Assembly (NCBI RefSeq): GCF_000816245.1
Contig: NZ_CP007769.1
Span: 528,464-592,463 of the forward strand
Direction of reading: 5' to 3'
Origin: Campylobacter sp. RM16704
GTDB lineage: Bacteria; Campylobacterota; Campylobacteria; Campylobacterales; Campylobacteraceae
DNA: 64,000 nt
Part shown: in pieces, positions 32,742 to 42,212 of the stretch
Numbering within the stretch: position 1 is the first letter of the stretch
How the letters are laid out: every line of letters begins with the position of its first letter
Notes under the pieces: generated by a model
Seen by the model: the letters and a program-made list of their open reading frames with translations, nothing else
Told to the model about the DNA's origin: nothing
Database searches by the model: none
Made by a program: the position numbers and the translations under genes

Positions 32742-33392
32742 ATGCAAATATCACAAAAAATTTTTCAATTTATAGCTATCATAGCTTTTATTTTTGGTGT
32801 AAGTGCAAATGCACTTAGCGAAGGTAAAGAATATATTGTTCTAAAAACACCTATTCCAAATGCACAAAATTCATTGATAGAAATTTTTTCTTATCGATGC
32901 ATTCATTGTTATAACCATCATCAGTTTCATACTTTGGCAAAGGTTAAAGAAGCTTTACCAAATTTAAAATATGATATTTTTTCGGTTAGTTCTATGAGCG
33001 AGTATGGTGGAGTTTTAAATGAAATGTTTGCTTTAGCTTCCTTTAAGGAAAAAGCTTTAGGTAAAGATGCCGCAAGTAATGACAGCTTGACTTATAAATT
33101 AGCCGATGTTTATTTTGTAAGTCATTTTGATCAAAAGATAAATTTAAGTGATCTTGATTTTTTTTATAAAATTGGCTTGAATGTTATTGGTGTTAGTAAA
33201 GAAGAATTAGAGAAATTTTTACAAACCAAAGAAGCTAAAGAAATATTAGCAGCCTATGATGTGGCTAATGATATTTCAAGAAATTACGGAACACCTGCTT
33301 TTGTAGTAAATGGAAAATATCAAATAAACCCTGATTATATTACTTCTTTAGAAGAGCTGATTCGTATTGTTGATGAGTTAAGTAAAAAATAA
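32742..33392 (+). CDS. DsbA-like thiol:disulfide oxidoreductase 1
   Basis: 216 aa periplasmic disulfide donor. Signal peptide MQISQKIFQFIAIIAFIFGVSANA, thioredoxin fold with active site CIHC at residues 53-56 (E. coli DsbA has CPHC), and the cis-proline loop [12 protein letters not shown] near the C-terminus. The frame is open from 32703, but AAAAGGAAAA supports the ATG at 32742. It is about half identical to the next gene and starts the dsb-ast island. In other bacteria such a DsbL/DsbI pair serves AssT. Confidence 0.92.
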   Translation: MQISQKIFQFIAIIAFIFGVSANALSEGKEYIVLKTPIPNAQNSLIEIFSYRCIHCYNHHQFHTLAKVKEALPNLKYDIFSVSSMSEYGGVLNEMFALASFKEKALGKDAASNDSLTYKLADVYFVSHFDQKINLSDLDFFYKIGLNVIGVSKEELEKFLQTKEAKEILAAYDVANDISRNYGTPAFVVNGKYQINPDYITSLEELIRIVDELSKK

Positions 33393-33418
33393 TTGTTTAT
33401 CTTTAATGATAAACAATT
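33391..33418 (+). terminator. Hairpin after dsbA1
   Basis: AATTGTTTATC and GATAAACAATT form an 11-bp perfect stem with a 6-base loop, followed by ATTTAATTTATTTTT. It overlaps the dsbA1 stop and may partly end transcription or set relative levels of the two dsbA genes. Confidence 0.6.
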
Positions 33419-33460
33419 ATTTAATTTATTTTTAATTTGTATTATGTTAATCTACCGAAA

Positions 33461-33481
33461 CAGTAAAATTGTATTTTACTG
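33461..33481 (+). promoter_or_regulatory. Inverted repeat before phase-variable dsbA2
   Basis: CAGTAAAAT and ATTTTACTG form a perfect 9-bp inverted repeat with a 3-base loop, 12 bp before the AAGGAG ribosome binding site of dsbA2. Operator or mRNA hairpin; no known regulator motif is recognised. Confidence 0.45.
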
Positions 33482-33504
33482 AATTTTTACTTCAAGGAGA
33501 AATA

Positions 33505-34164
33505 ATGACTTTTTTGCAAAAAATCATTAGTGTTGCTATTTTGGTTTTTGGTGTGAGTGCATTTGCTATAAGCGAAGGTAAAGAATACATCACTCTTAAA
33601 ACTCCTATAATAGGGGGGGGGGGGAATGAAAATTCTCTAATAGAGATTTTTTCTTATCGTTGTACTCATTGTTATGATCATCATAAGTTTAATACTTTGG
33701 CGAAGGTCAAAGCAAAACTCCCAAATTTAAGATATGAAATTTTCCCAGTTAGTTCAATGGGGGATTATGGCAAACAAGCCAATGAGCTTTTTGCTTATGC
33801 TGCTGCAAAAGATAAAATATCAAATACAGATGTAACCGCAAAAGAAAGTTTGAGTCACAAGCTCGCAGATGCTTATTTTACGGCTTATTTTAAGAAAAAA
33901 CAAAGATGGGGTGCTGGAAAAGATCCTGAGAGTTTTTATGCTGTAGGTTTAAAAGCAATAGGTATTTCTAAAGCAGAGCTTGATGAATTTTTATCAACTC
34001 CTCAAGCACAAGAAATTTTAAAATCATATGAACCGGCTAATGATATTTCAAGAAATTACGGAACACCTGCTTTTGTGGTAAATGGAAAATATCAAATCAT
34101 TCCTCAAGCAATAACTTCTCCAGAAGTTTTGGTAGAAATTGTTGAAGAATTGATTAAAAAGTAG
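33505..34164 (+). CDS. DsbA-like thiol:disulfide oxidoreductase 2, phase-variable
   Basis: 219 aa, signal peptide [21 protein letters not shown], active site CTHC at 53-56 and cis-proline loop [18 protein letters not shown] precedes the ATG at 33505; an upstream in-frame ATG at 33469 lacks a site. A run of 12 G codes for Gly37-Gly40, four residues absent from dsbA1, just before [11 protein letters not shown]. With 12 G the gene is in frame (on); loss or gain of one G would truncate it before the active site. It resembles dsbA1 strongly elsewhere and is followed by the DsbI-like gene after 7 bp. Confidence 0.93.
   Translation: MTFLQKIISVAILVFGVSAFAISEGKEYITLKTPIIGGGGNENSLIEIFSYRCTHCYDHHKFNTLAKVKAKLPNLRYEIFPVSSMGDYGKQANELFAYAAAKDKISNTDVTAKESLSHKLADAYFTAYFKKKQRWGAGKDPESFYAVGLKAIGISKAELDEFLSTPQAQEILKSYEPANDISRNYGTPAFVVNGKYQIIPQAITSPEVLVEIVEELIKK
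33613..33624 (+). repeat. Poly-G tract (12 G) in dsbA2
   Basis: Twelve consecutive G in a genome with very few G runs. Tracts of 8 or more G/C are the classic slippage sites of Campylobacter contingency genes. It lies within the coding region, 108 bp after the ATG. Confidence 0.95.
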
Positions 34165-34171
34165 GCTATTT

Positions 34172-34924
34172 ATGCAAAAGTTTTTTACTGATATTATGAG
34201 TACATGGCAAAATACTAGGTTTCCTTGGATTTTAATGATAGTCGTAACTATAGGTCTTACTTTTATAGCTCATTTTTTATTTCAAGAATACCTTTTTATG
34301 GAGCCTTGTGAGCAATGTGTTTATATTCGTTTTGCAATGCTTGTAATGGCATTTGGTGGAATTTTAGCCTTAGTAAATCCAAAAAATGATATTTTAAAAA
34401 TTTTTGCTTATACTTTTGGTTTTTGGGGGATTTGGCTTGGTATAGAATATTGTATATTACTTAATACCATTCATGAAGTAGTTCATTCTGAAAATCCTTT
34501 TGGAGGTGTAGATGGGTGTAGAGAAATTCCTTTATATCCTTTTAATCTAGCATTACACGAATGGCTTCCTGGCTGGTTTTTACCAACAGGTGAGTGTGGA
34601 ATGGATACTCCTGTTGTTCCAGAAGAAGCATATGGAACTTTAAATGCTTTTCAGAAGTTTTTTGTTGGAACTCCTCCTGATTTAGATGATGGGCTTTATA
34701 GCAATGGCTGGTATTTAATACCAAGTATTAAATTTATGAATATGGCCATAGCTTGTTTAATAGCTTTTTGTTGTTGTTTAGTTGCTTTAGGTTTTATGTT
34801 TATAGGATATATATTATCAAATTTTAAAGCTAAAATTTATGCTGGAATTGTTATTGTTTTGGTTGTTTTATTGAAAATTTTAGGTGAACCAAATACTGAA
34901 GCAATTTTAGTTTCTTTAATTTGA
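34172..34924 (+). CDS. dsbI: DsbB/DsbI-like disulfide bond formation membrane protein
   Basis: 250 aa inner-membrane quinone-linked oxidase that re-oxidises DsbA/DsbL. First redox pair C46-x-x-C49 ([13 protein letters not shown]) after helix 1-2, second pair C116 and C142 in the long second periplasmic loop, and four or five membrane helices with an extra C-terminal pair. The ATG at 34172 has a weak site; an ATG eight codons later is possible. Located between dsbA2 and two AssT genes, as in the DsbL-DsbI-AssT systems of enterobacteria and the C. jejuni ast locus. The symbol is by this context. Confidence 0.85.
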   Translation: MQKFFTDIMSTWQNTRFPWILMIVVTIGLTFIAHFLFQEYLFMEPCEQCVYIRFAMLVMAFGGILALVNPKNDILKIFAYTFGFWGIWLGIEYCILLNTIHEVVHSENPFGGVDGCREIPLYPFNLALHEWLPGWFLPTGECGMDTPVVPEEAYGTLNAFQKFFVGTPPDLDDGLYSNGWYLIPSIKFMNMAIACLIAFCCCLVALGFMFIGYILSNFKAKIYAGIVIVLVVLLKILGEPNTEAILVSLI

Positions 34925-34934
34925 AGGTATTAAA

Positions 34935-36794
34935 ATGAAAATTAGTAAAATTGTAAGTATGATATTAGTTGCAAGTTCTGTTGTTATAGCTCCAAGTGTA
35001 ACTTTTGCTATGGGTGGGCCAAGCGGGGCAAAATTAGATTGGCAAATTCAAGGCAAAATTGGTGCTGTAAAATTAAACCCTTACGGTTTATCACCTCTAA
35101 CAGCTGTAATCATGGATGGAGGATATAAGTTAAGTAATGTTAAAGTAACAATAGAACCAAAACCAGGTGGTCAAGTCATTTCTTATGGTGTTGATTCTAA
35201 GAGAATAAAAACTTATGGGGGGATACCTATTTTTGGTCTTTATCCCTCATATTTTAATACTGTAAAGGTTAGCTATACAAAAACTGCTTTTGGTAAAAGT
35301 GAAAAAGTTGTCAATGAAGTGTATAAAATAGCAACTTCAGGAGTTTATATAGAGCCTGCTGGAAATACTGCACAAAGAGGAGTTCCTTTTGAAAGTGTTA
35401 AAGTAATAAAAGCGGATAAAGGTTTTCAAGATAGATTATATTTAGTTAATAACGCACCAGGAAAGCAAAATGGTAAAGGTTCTCAATCTGTTTGGAATAA
35501 CCCAGCAGGTGGTGCTATGGAATGGGATGAAAACTCCAACGTTTTTATTATAGATACCAAGGGTGAAATAAGATGGTATTTTGATAATGCTAAATTGATG
35601 GATTGGAATAATATTTACAATCGTGGTATTATGATGGGTTTTCATCAAAATGAGGATGGTGCTTTAACGTGGGGATTTGGTCAAAGATATGTAAAATATG
35701 ACTTAATGGGTAGAGAAATTTTTAATCGTCAATTACCTTTAGGTTATATTGATTTTTCTCATTCTATGGATAATATGCAAAATGGTAACTATCTTTTAAG
35801 AGTTGCTTCTGCTAATGTTAAGCGTCCTGATGGAAAAAACGTTCGCACTGTAAGAGATGTGATTATTGAAGTAGATAAAAATGGAAATGTGGTAGATGAA
35901 TGGAGACTTTTTGAAATTTTAGACCCATATAGAAGCAATATTATCAAAGCTCTTGATCAGGGTGCTGTTTGTTTAAACATAGATGCAAGCCAAGCAGGTA
36001 AAACATTGAGTGATGAAGATTTGGCTAAAATGGATGAGAGTGATGCATTTGGTGATATAGCTGGTACTGGTATAGGAAGAAACTGGGCTCATGTAAATAG
36101 TGTAGATTATGATCCAAGTGATGATAGTATAATTATATCTTCGCGTCATCAATCTGCTATTATAAAAATAGGTCGTGATAAAAAAGTTAAATGGATTTTG
36201 GGTGCACATAAGGGTTGGAAAGATAAATTTAAGAATGTGTTATTGCAACCTGTAGATAGCAGTGGTAATAAAATTGTATGTGATGATGAATATAGCAAAT
36301 GTCCAGGTTATGAAAATGAAGAAGGTGGTTTTGATTTTACTTGGACTCAACATACAGCTTTTAGAATAGATGAAAAATCTGACAAGCGATATATTTATAT
36401 TACTGCTTTTGACAATGGTGATGCAAGAGGTATTGAACAGCCTGCTTTTTCTACTCAAAAATATAGTCGTGCAGTTGTTTATAAAATAGATCAAAACAAA
36501 AAAACAGTTGAACAAGTTTGGGAATATGGAAAACAAAGAGGTAATGAATGGTTTTCTCCAGTTACTTCTTTAACAGAGTATCATAAAGATAAAAATTCAA
36601 TTGTAGTTTATAGTGCAACTGCTGGTATGAGTTTTGATTTAAGTAAAGGTGTTTCTGTTGGTGAGCCTAAGCCTGAAATTGATGAATTTAAATGGGGAGC
36701 TAAAGAACCTTCAGTGCAAATTAGATTTACTGGAACAAATTCTGGCTATCAAGCAATGCCTATTGATTTAAATAAAGCTTTTGGTGCTAAATAA
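34935..36794 (+). CDS. Arylsulfate sulfotransferase AssT, copy 1
   Basis: 619 aa periplasmic enzyme that moves sulfate from a phenolic ester to another phenol without PAPS. Signal peptide ends near SVTFA. A beta-propeller core carries NWAHVNS (His386), SSRHQS (His405), and WTQHTA (His473), the likely catalytic histidine by comparison with E. coli AssT His436. Cys449 and Cys456 lie before it, like the disulfide beside the E. coli active site, which explains the linked Dsb genes. GAAGGT precedes the ATG; 10 bp after dsbI. The sequence resembles copy 2 throughout. Confidence 0.92.
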   Translation: MKISKIVSMILVASSVVIAPSVTFAMGGPSGAKLDWQIQGKIGAVKLNPYGLSPLTAVIMDGGYKLSNVKVTIEPKPGGQVISYGVDSKRIKTYGGIPIFGLYPSYFNTVKVSYTKTAFGKSEKVVNEVYKIATSGVYIEPAGNTAQRGVPFESVKVIKADKGFQDRLYLVNNAPGKQNGKGSQSVWNNPAGGAMEWDENSNVFIIDTKGEIRWYFDNAKLMDWNNIYNRGIMMGFHQNEDGALTWGFGQRYVKYDLMGREIFNRQLPLGYIDFSHSMDNMQNGNYLLRVASANVKRPDGKNVRTVRDVIIEVDKNGNVVDEWRLFEILDPYRSNIIKALDQGAVCLNIDASQAGKTLSDEDLAKMDESDAFGDIAGTGIGRNWAHVNSVDYDPSDDSIIISSRHQSAIIKIGRDKKVKWILGAHKGWKDKFKNVLLQPVDSSGNKIVCDDEYSKCPGYENEEGGFDFTWTQHTAFRIDEKSDKRYIYITAFDNGDARGIEQPAFSTQKYSRAVVYKIDQNKKTVEQVWEYGKQRGNEWFSPVTSLTEYHKDKNSIVVYSATAGMSFDLSKGVSVGEPKPEIDEFKWGAKEPSVQIRFTGTNSGYQAMPIDLNKAFGAK

Positions 36795-36797
36795 ATT

Positions 36798-36831
36798 AAA
36801 ATCCCAATCATTATTATATGGTTGGGATTTT
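36798..36831 (+). terminator. Stem-loop between the two assT genes
   Basis: AAAATCCCAA pairs with TTGGGATTTT (10 bp, loop about 14 bases). It starts three bases after the stop of copy 1 and ends right before the AAAGGGG site of copy 2, so it may attenuate or shield messages and could cover the ribosome binding site. Confidence 0.65.
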
Positions 36832-36843
36832 AAAGGGGATATT

Positions 36844-38664
36844 ATGAAAATGAGTAAGATTTTAAGTACGATATTGCTTACTAGTTCTATTATGATTGTT
36901 ACTTCAAATACAGCCTTGGCTATTGGAGGTCCAAGCGGGACAAACTCTTATAAAGCAGCTGGACAGATAGGAGCTATTTATATGAATCCTTATAAAGTAG
37001 CTCCTTTGACTGCTATTATTTCAAATGGTGGTTATAGTTTAACTGATGTAGAGGTTGTTGTAAATGCAAAAACTAAAAATGGAGTTGATATAAAATATAA
37101 AGTTTCAAATAATGAAGCTAGACAACATGGAGGAATTCCTATTTGGGGTCTTTATCCTGATTATATTAACGAGGTTATCGTAAAATATAAAAGAAATGGA
37201 AAAGCTATAAAAGAAACTTATAAAATTTATGCACCACCAGTTTATGCAAAAGGACCAGGAGTTGATCAAAAAAATGTTTTTCCAAAAGCAAAAGTTATAA
37301 AGACTGATAAAAAATTTAGAGATAGTCTTTATTTGATTAATCATTTAATGCGTGCACCTTTATCAAATGCAGCGCAAGCTGTTTGGAATAACCCAGTAGG
37401 TGGCGCTATGGAATGGGACTTAGAAGCTTATGTTTGGATTATAGATTCTAATGGTGATATAAGATGGTATTTAAAAACTGATGAAATTAGAGATCCTGAT
37501 AATATTTACAAAAAAGGTAATATGATGGGATTTTTTCAAACTAAAGATGGTGCTCTTTTGTGGGGAATGGGTCAAAGATATATGAAATATGATTTGATGG
37601 GTAGAGAAATTTTTAATCGTCGATTACCACTTGATTATATTGATTTTTCACATCATATCGAAGAAACATCTAAAGGTAATTATCTTTTAAGAGTTGCTTC
37701 TGCTGATTATAAGCGTTCTGATGGAAAAAATGTTCGTACCGTAAGAGATGTTATTGTTGAACTTGATCCTAATGGTAAAGTTGTTGATGAATGGAAAACA
37801 TTTGAAATCTTAGATCCTTATCGTTCTACGAATATTTTAGTACTTGATCAAGGTGCTGTTTGTTTAAATGTTGATGCTAGTAAAGCAGGAACAACAGCTT
37901 CTAAGGAAGAATTAGAAGATCCTAATATGCCTTGGGGAGATGTTACTGGCGTTGGTGCTGGAAGAAATTGGGCACATATTAATAGTGTTAATTATGATCC
38001 AAATGATGATAGTATTATTCTTTCTGTGCGTCATCAAAGTGCAGTAATAAAAATTGGACGAGATAAAAAAATCAAATGGATTTTAAGTGCTTTTGATGGT
38101 TGGGAAGATAAGTTTAAACCCTATTTGCTTCAACCAATTGATAAAAATGGTAAAAAGATATTTTGTGAAAATAGTAAATGCCCAGGTTATGAAAATGAAG
38201 AAGGTGGTTTTGATTTTACTTGGACTCAACATACAGCGTATTTAATTCCTAGTATGTCAAAAAAAGGAATAAGTTATGTTTCTGTTTTTGACAATGGAGA
38301 TACAAGAGGTATGCATCAACCCGCTTTTTCTACTCAAAAATATAGTCGAGCGGTTGTTTATAAAATTGATGAAAACAAAAGAACAGTTGAACAAGTTTGG
38401 GAATATGGAAAACAAAGAGGATTTGATTGGTATTCTCCTATAACTTCAGTTTCGCAATATTTTCCAAATACACAGAGTATGTTTATTTATTCAGCAACAG
38501 CTGGACTTGGAAAATTTCTTTTAAATCAAGGCGAAACTATGCCAATTCTTAATGAAATAGATTATAAAAGTGGTAAAGAACTTGTTGAAATTCGTTTTGA
38601 GGGAATGGGAGCAAGTATAGGATATAGAGCTTTGCCAATCAATCTTAATAAAGCTTTTGAATAA
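36844..38664 (+). CDS. Arylsulfate sulfotransferase AssT, copy 2
   Basis: 606 aa paralogue of copy 1 with signal peptide ending near NTALA, NWAHINS, SVRHQS and WTQHTA (His463), and a shorter Cys pair (C-x4-C, ENSK between) before it. The frame is open from 36781, but the ATG at 36844 has AAAGGGG upstream and the usual start. Differences cluster in the N-terminal third and in the loop after WILS, so the two may prefer other donors or acceptors. Last gene of the operon. Confidence 0.92.
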   Translation: MKMSKILSTILLTSSIMIVTSNTALAIGGPSGTNSYKAAGQIGAIYMNPYKVAPLTAIISNGGYSLTDVEVVVNAKTKNGVDIKYKVSNNEARQHGGIPIWGLYPDYINEVIVKYKRNGKAIKETYKIYAPPVYAKGPGVDQKNVFPKAKVIKTDKKFRDSLYLINHLMRAPLSNAAQAVWNNPVGGAMEWDLEAYVWIIDSNGDIRWYLKTDEIRDPDNIYKKGNMMGFFQTKDGALLWGMGQRYMKYDLMGREIFNRRLPLDYIDFSHHIEETSKGNYLLRVASADYKRSDGKNVRTVRDVIVELDPNGKVVDEWKTFEILDPYRSTNILVLDQGAVCLNVDASKAGTTASKEELEDPNMPWGDVTGVGAGRNWAHINSVNYDPNDDSIILSVRHQSAVIKIGRDKKIKWILSAFDGWEDKFKPYLLQPIDKNGKKIFCENSKCPGYENEEGGFDFTWTQHTAYLIPSMSKKGISYVSVFDNGDTRGMHQPAFSTQKYSRAVVYKIDENKRTVEQVWEYGKQRGFDWYSPITSVSQYFPNTQSMFIYSATAGLGKFLLNQGETMPILNEIDYKSGKELVEIRFEGMGASIGYRALPINLNKAFE

Positions 38665-38670
38665 AATTAA

Positions 38671-38691
38671 CCTCTACTTGAAAAGTAGAGG
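38671..38691 (+). terminator. Terminator of the dsb-ast operon
   Basis: CCTCTACTT and AAGTAGAGG form a 9-bp stem with a 3-base loop, 6 bp after the second assT stop. Confidence 0.7.
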
Positions 38692-38795
38692 TGTATTATA
38701 TTAGCACAAATAAGAATTTTTACAAATATAATTTTAAATTGTAACAAAATACAGATTTTATTTTTTAAGATTATAGTTTTCGAATATAATTTTTT

Positions 38796-38827
38796 AAATA
38801 CTTCTCTCTTTGAGGAGAGAAGTATTT
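38796..38827. terminator. Terminator after dcu gene
   Basis: AAATACTTCTCTC and GAGAGAAGTATTT make a 13-bp stem with a 6-base loop, located between the convergent assT and dcu genes and a few bases after the dcu stop. Confidence 0.7.
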
Positions 38828-38830
38828 ATT

Positions 38831-40225
38831 TTATAAATAGCCAAAACTTAAAGCTAAAAAGTAGCCTACTATACAAGAAACAATAACACCAATTAGACCT
38901 GGTAAAATAAAACTATGATTGATAACAAATTTACCAATTTTGGTAGTTCCTGATCTATCAAATTGTATAGTAGCTAAGTCACTTGGATAAGTTGGTAAAA
39001 TATAATATCCATAGCAAGCTGCTGCAAAAGCTACAATAATACCCGGTTCAACTCCAATTCCTAAAGCAAGAGGAACAAATGCTGCAATTGCAGCTGCTTG
39101 GGAATTAACAAATTTAGAGATAAGTAAAAGCATAACAGCATAAGTCCATGGGTGATTTATAACAATATTACCTAAAGATTCTTTCATCATAGGAGTATGA
39201 ACTGCAAACATAGTATCTGCCATCCAAGAAATTCCAAAAACTGCAACTAAGGCTATCATACCTGATTTAAAAATTTCATTTTTAGCAATTTTACTTGCAT
39301 CAAGTTTTGTAAATATGATTAGTGCTGCACCTGCTAAAAGCATAAACATTTGTATGGTTGCAACCATATTCATAGGTTTTGTTACACCTTTTGAGGTAAA
39401 TTGAGGTCTAAGTTCTGGGAAGGCCCCGAGTATAGCTACTATTGCAATAGCACCTAAGAAAATCCACATAGCTACCCATTGAATAGTTGGAAGTTTTTGA
39501 CCAAGAAGAGTCTTGCTATCGCCATAGATATATTCTTTTTGCTCTGGATCTTTAATTCTTTCTTGAAAATCTTCATCTTTATCAAGATCTTTTCCTCTAA
39601 ACCAAGAAAAAATTCCTATAGCTAAAACACCGACTAAAGTAGAAGGTATGGTAATAGCAAGTAAATCTACATAACCATCAAAACCTGCTAGTGGATTTTT
39701 GTTAATTTCTGGATTTAAAAGTAAAGCAGTTAAACTTACAACAGCAACTGAAACAGGACTTGCAATAACTCCAAGTTGAGATGATATACTTGAAGCAGCC
39801 ATCGGTCTTTCTGGACGAATTCCATTTTTAATGGCAATATCATAAATAATAGGCATCATAGTGTAAACTACATGTCCTGTTCCACAAAGCATGGTAAGAA
39901 AACAAGTTACAAAAGGAGCTAAAATAGTTAAGAATTTAGGATTTTTTCTTAAAACTTTTTCTGCAATTTGTAGCATTACATCTAGACCACCACTAGCTTG
40001 TAAAGTTGCACTTGCAACAACAACAGCTAAAATGGTTAACATAACATCAATTGAAGGTTTTCCAGGTGCAACAGCAAAACCAAAACTTAGAACTAATAAT
40101 CCTATACCTCCTAGTAAACCTAAGGCTATACCACCCTTTTTTGCTCCATAAAAAAGACAAATGAGTACTACGGCTAATTGAATACTAAATTGAGTGCCTT
40201 CACTAAGGCTGGTTAGCATTTCCAT
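38831..40225 (-). CDS. dcuB: Anaerobic C4-dicarboxylate transporter (DcuB-like)
   Basis: 464 aa, about 12 membrane segments. DcuA/DcuB family features are strong: [39 protein letters not shown] and [15 protein letters not shown] match E. coli DcuB more than DcuA, so DcuB is preferred. It exchanges fumarate, malate or aspartate for succinate, feeding fumarate respiration. Convergent with the assT operon. AAGGAG lies before the ATG. Confidence 0.88.
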   Translation of the reverse strand: MEMLTSLSEGTQFSIQLAVVLICLFYGAKKGGIALGLLGGIGLLVLSFGFAVAPGKPSIDVMLTILAVVVASATLQASGGLDVMLQIAEKVLRKNPKFLTILAPFVTCFLTMLCGTGHVVYTMMPIIYDIAIKNGIRPERPMAASSISSQLGVIASPVSVAVVSLTALLLNPEINKNPLAGFDGYVDLLAITIPSTLVGVLAIGIFSWFRGKDLDKDEDFQERIKDPEQKEYIYGDSKTLLGQKLPTIQWVAMWIFLGAIAIVAILGAFPELRPQFTSKGVTKPMNMVATIQMFMLLAGAALIIFTKLDASKIAKNEIFKSGMIALVAVFGISWMADTMFAVHTPMMKESLGNIVINHPWTYAVMLLLISKFVNSQAAAIAAFVPLALGIGVEPGIIVAFAAACYGYYILPTYPSDLATIQFDRSGTTKIGKFVINHSFILPGLIGVIVSCIVGYFLALSFGYL

Positions 40226-40310
40226 ACTTTCTCCTTTTTTAAATATGCAAGAGTATAATATGAGTTTTATTAAAAGTAAATAAATTATTTATATTTTAAA
40301 TAAATATTTA

Positions 40311-40349
40311 CCAATATTTTGAAATTATTCATCAAAATATTGGTTTTTT
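40311..40349 (-). terminator. Terminator after pepD
   Basis: CCAATATTTTGA pairs with TCAAAATATTGG (12 bp, 9-base loop), followed on the plus strand by TTTTTT. It lies just after the pepD stop (minus strand) and ahead of the dcu gene. Confidence 0.7.
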
Positions 40350-40354
40350 ATGTT

Positions 40355-41623
40355 TTATTGGTAGTTTTTTAAGATGGCAAAAAGAATTTTGCTGATTTTT
40401 TCGATAGAAGATATTTCACATTTTTCATCAGTGGAATGAGGACTATATATATTTGGTCCTATGGAGCAGCATTCTAGAGGTTGTTTTTCACTTATAACTC
40501 CACATTCTAAACCAGCGTGTATGGTATAAAGTTTTGCATTTGGGTTTTCTTTTTTAAAATAACTTAGAATTTCTTCTCCAAAATTTGTGTCTTTATTAGC
40601 CCAAGGTGGATAAAAATTTGCACTCAAGACTTCACAATTTTGCATTTTAAAATAAGTTAATGTTTCAAATTCTATGTTTTTAAGCTCTTGTAAATCATTG
40701 GATCTTGCAAAGAGTTCAAAATGAAATTTACCATCTTTTTCATAAGCTAGTGAAAGATTTATACTTGTTTGGACTAAATTTAGTTTATGATTAAAAGTTC
40801 TTACTCCTTGTGCAAAAGCATTAATAAGATTTAAAATGATTTGGGAATTTTTATAGTATTTTCTTTTGATTTTACCCAAATAATTTACTTTAAAATGATT
40901 GTTTTCTTTTGGAGGATTTTTAAAAAAAACTATGATTTTGGCATGTTTTGGTATAGAGTTGATTCTTTCACCCGCATTAAATTCGCAAAGCTCACCTTGA
41001 TTTTGAGAGATGAAATAACTTACTTCTTTAATAGATGATTTGATATTTTTCACTATATCAATCCCTGAGTGACCACCCTTAAATCCGTTGGCTTCTACCT
41101 CATAACAATCTTCTTCTTTTTCATCTATTTCTAAATTTAAATTAGCAAAAATATCTACTCCACCTGCACAACCTATAACTACTTCATTATCACTTTCATG
41201 ATCTAAATTTAAAAGCTTATTTGAAATTATAGTGTGTGAAAGATTGTTTGCTCCACAAAGTCCAACTTCTTCATTATTTGTAAAAAGGCATTCAATGTTT
41301 TCAAATTCTTTTAATGCCTGCATCATTAAAGAAACACCTATACCATTATCTGCACCTAAGCTTGAATTTTTTGCTTTTAAATATCCATTTTCTTCATATA
41401 TTTGTATATTCGGAGCTTCTCCCATGCAAACCATATCATAATGGCTTTGTAAGCAAATTTTTGGATTGCCTTTGTATGTATGGATATTTCCAGCTTCATC
41501 GATATTTACCTGACAATTTTGATTTTTAGCAAAATCAACAAGAAAATCTTTTAATTCTTCAGTTTTAAAACTACAATGTGGTATTTTAGTTATTTGTTTA
41601 AAATTTTGTATAATTTCTTGCAT
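40355..41623 (-). CDS. pepD: Aminoacyl-histidine dipeptidase (PepD-like, M20)
   Basis: 422 aa cytosolic zinc dipeptidase. Metal-binding and catalytic signs are HYDMVCMGE, LGADNGIGVSLM, TNNEEVGLCGA and LDHESDNEVVIGCAGG, in PepD order. The dimerisation lid contains FKGGHSGIDI. AAAGGAAATTT precedes the ATG. Divergent from the nuclease gene, as in Cj0980 and Cj0979c. It probably releases amino acids from X-His peptides such as carnosine. Confidence 0.9.
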   Translation of the reverse strand: MQEIIQNFKQITKIPHCSFKTEELKDFLVDFAKNQNCQVNIDEAGNIHTYKGNPKICLQSHYDMVCMGEAPNIQIYEENGYLKAKNSSLGADNGIGVSLMMQALKEFENIECLFTNNEEVGLCGANNLSHTIISNKLLNLDHESDNEVVIGCAGGVDIFANLNLEIDEKEEDCYEVEANGFKGGHSGIDIVKNIKSSIKEVSYFISQNQGELCEFNAGERINSIPKHAKIIVFFKNPPKENNHFKVNYLGKIKRKYYKNSQIILNLINAFAQGVRTFNHKLNLVQTSINLSLAYEKDGKFHFELFARSNDLQELKNIEFETLTYFKMQNCEVLSANFYPPWANKDTNFGEEILSYFKKENPNAKLYTIHAGLECGVISEKQPLECCSIGPNIYSPHSTDEKCEISSIEKISKILFAILKNYQ

Positions 41624-41676
41624 AAATTTCCTTTTTTTGCTGTAATTATGACATATTTTTATATAGATGAGATTAA

Positions 41677-42201
41677 ATGAAAAATTTAAACAGAAAAATA
41701 AAATTAATAATAAGTTTTTTAAATGATCCTAGAAAAATTATAATCTTACTTTTTTTAATTGTTTTTACTTATGTTTTAAATTATGATGATAATTCTTATG
41801 TTGAGGCTAAAATAATTAATATATTAGATGGAGATACTATTGAAGCTCAATTTTATGAAAAAAAACATAAAATAAGACTTTTTGGAATTGATGCTCCAGA
41901 AAATGATCAAGCTTATGGAAAAACATCTATGCAATTTTTAAGCACTATTATATTAAACAAAGAAGTAATTTTGAATATTAAAGGCGAAGATAAATATGGT
42001 AGAATTTTAGCAATTTTATACTTAAAAGATAGAGATATCAATCAAGTGATGGTTAAAAATGGCTTTGCTTGGGCTTATGAATATTATAGTGATTTATATT
42101 TAAAAGAACAAAATCAAGCTAAAGAAAATAAAAAAGGATTATGGAAAGATGAAAATCCTATAGAGCCACATAAATGGCGTAAACAAATAAGATTAAAATA
42201 A
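41677..42201 (+). CDS. Thermonuclease-family (SNase) nuclease, membrane-anchored
   Basis: 174 aa with an N-terminal basic stretch and a membrane helix (residues 22-38), then an SNase domain: DGDTIEAQF, RLFGIDAPE, DKYGR and LYLKEQNQAKENKKGLW. The basic C-terminus (HKWRKQIRLK) is typical. Exposed to the periplasm or released; degrades DNA/RNA. Corresponds to the predicted secreted nuclease Cj0979c; such nucleases can limit natural transformation. The next lipoprotein gene starts 11 bp later. Confidence 0.88.
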   Translation: MKNLNRKIKLIISFLNDPRKIIILLFLIVFTYVLNYDDNSYVEAKIINILDGDTIEAQFYEKKHKIRLFGIDAPENDQAYGKTSMQFLSTIILNKEVILNIKGEDKYGRILAILYLKDRDINQVMVKNGFAWAYEYYSDLYLKEQNQAKENKKGLWKDENPIEPHKWRKQIRLK

Positions 42202-42212
42202 GGTAGTAAAAA

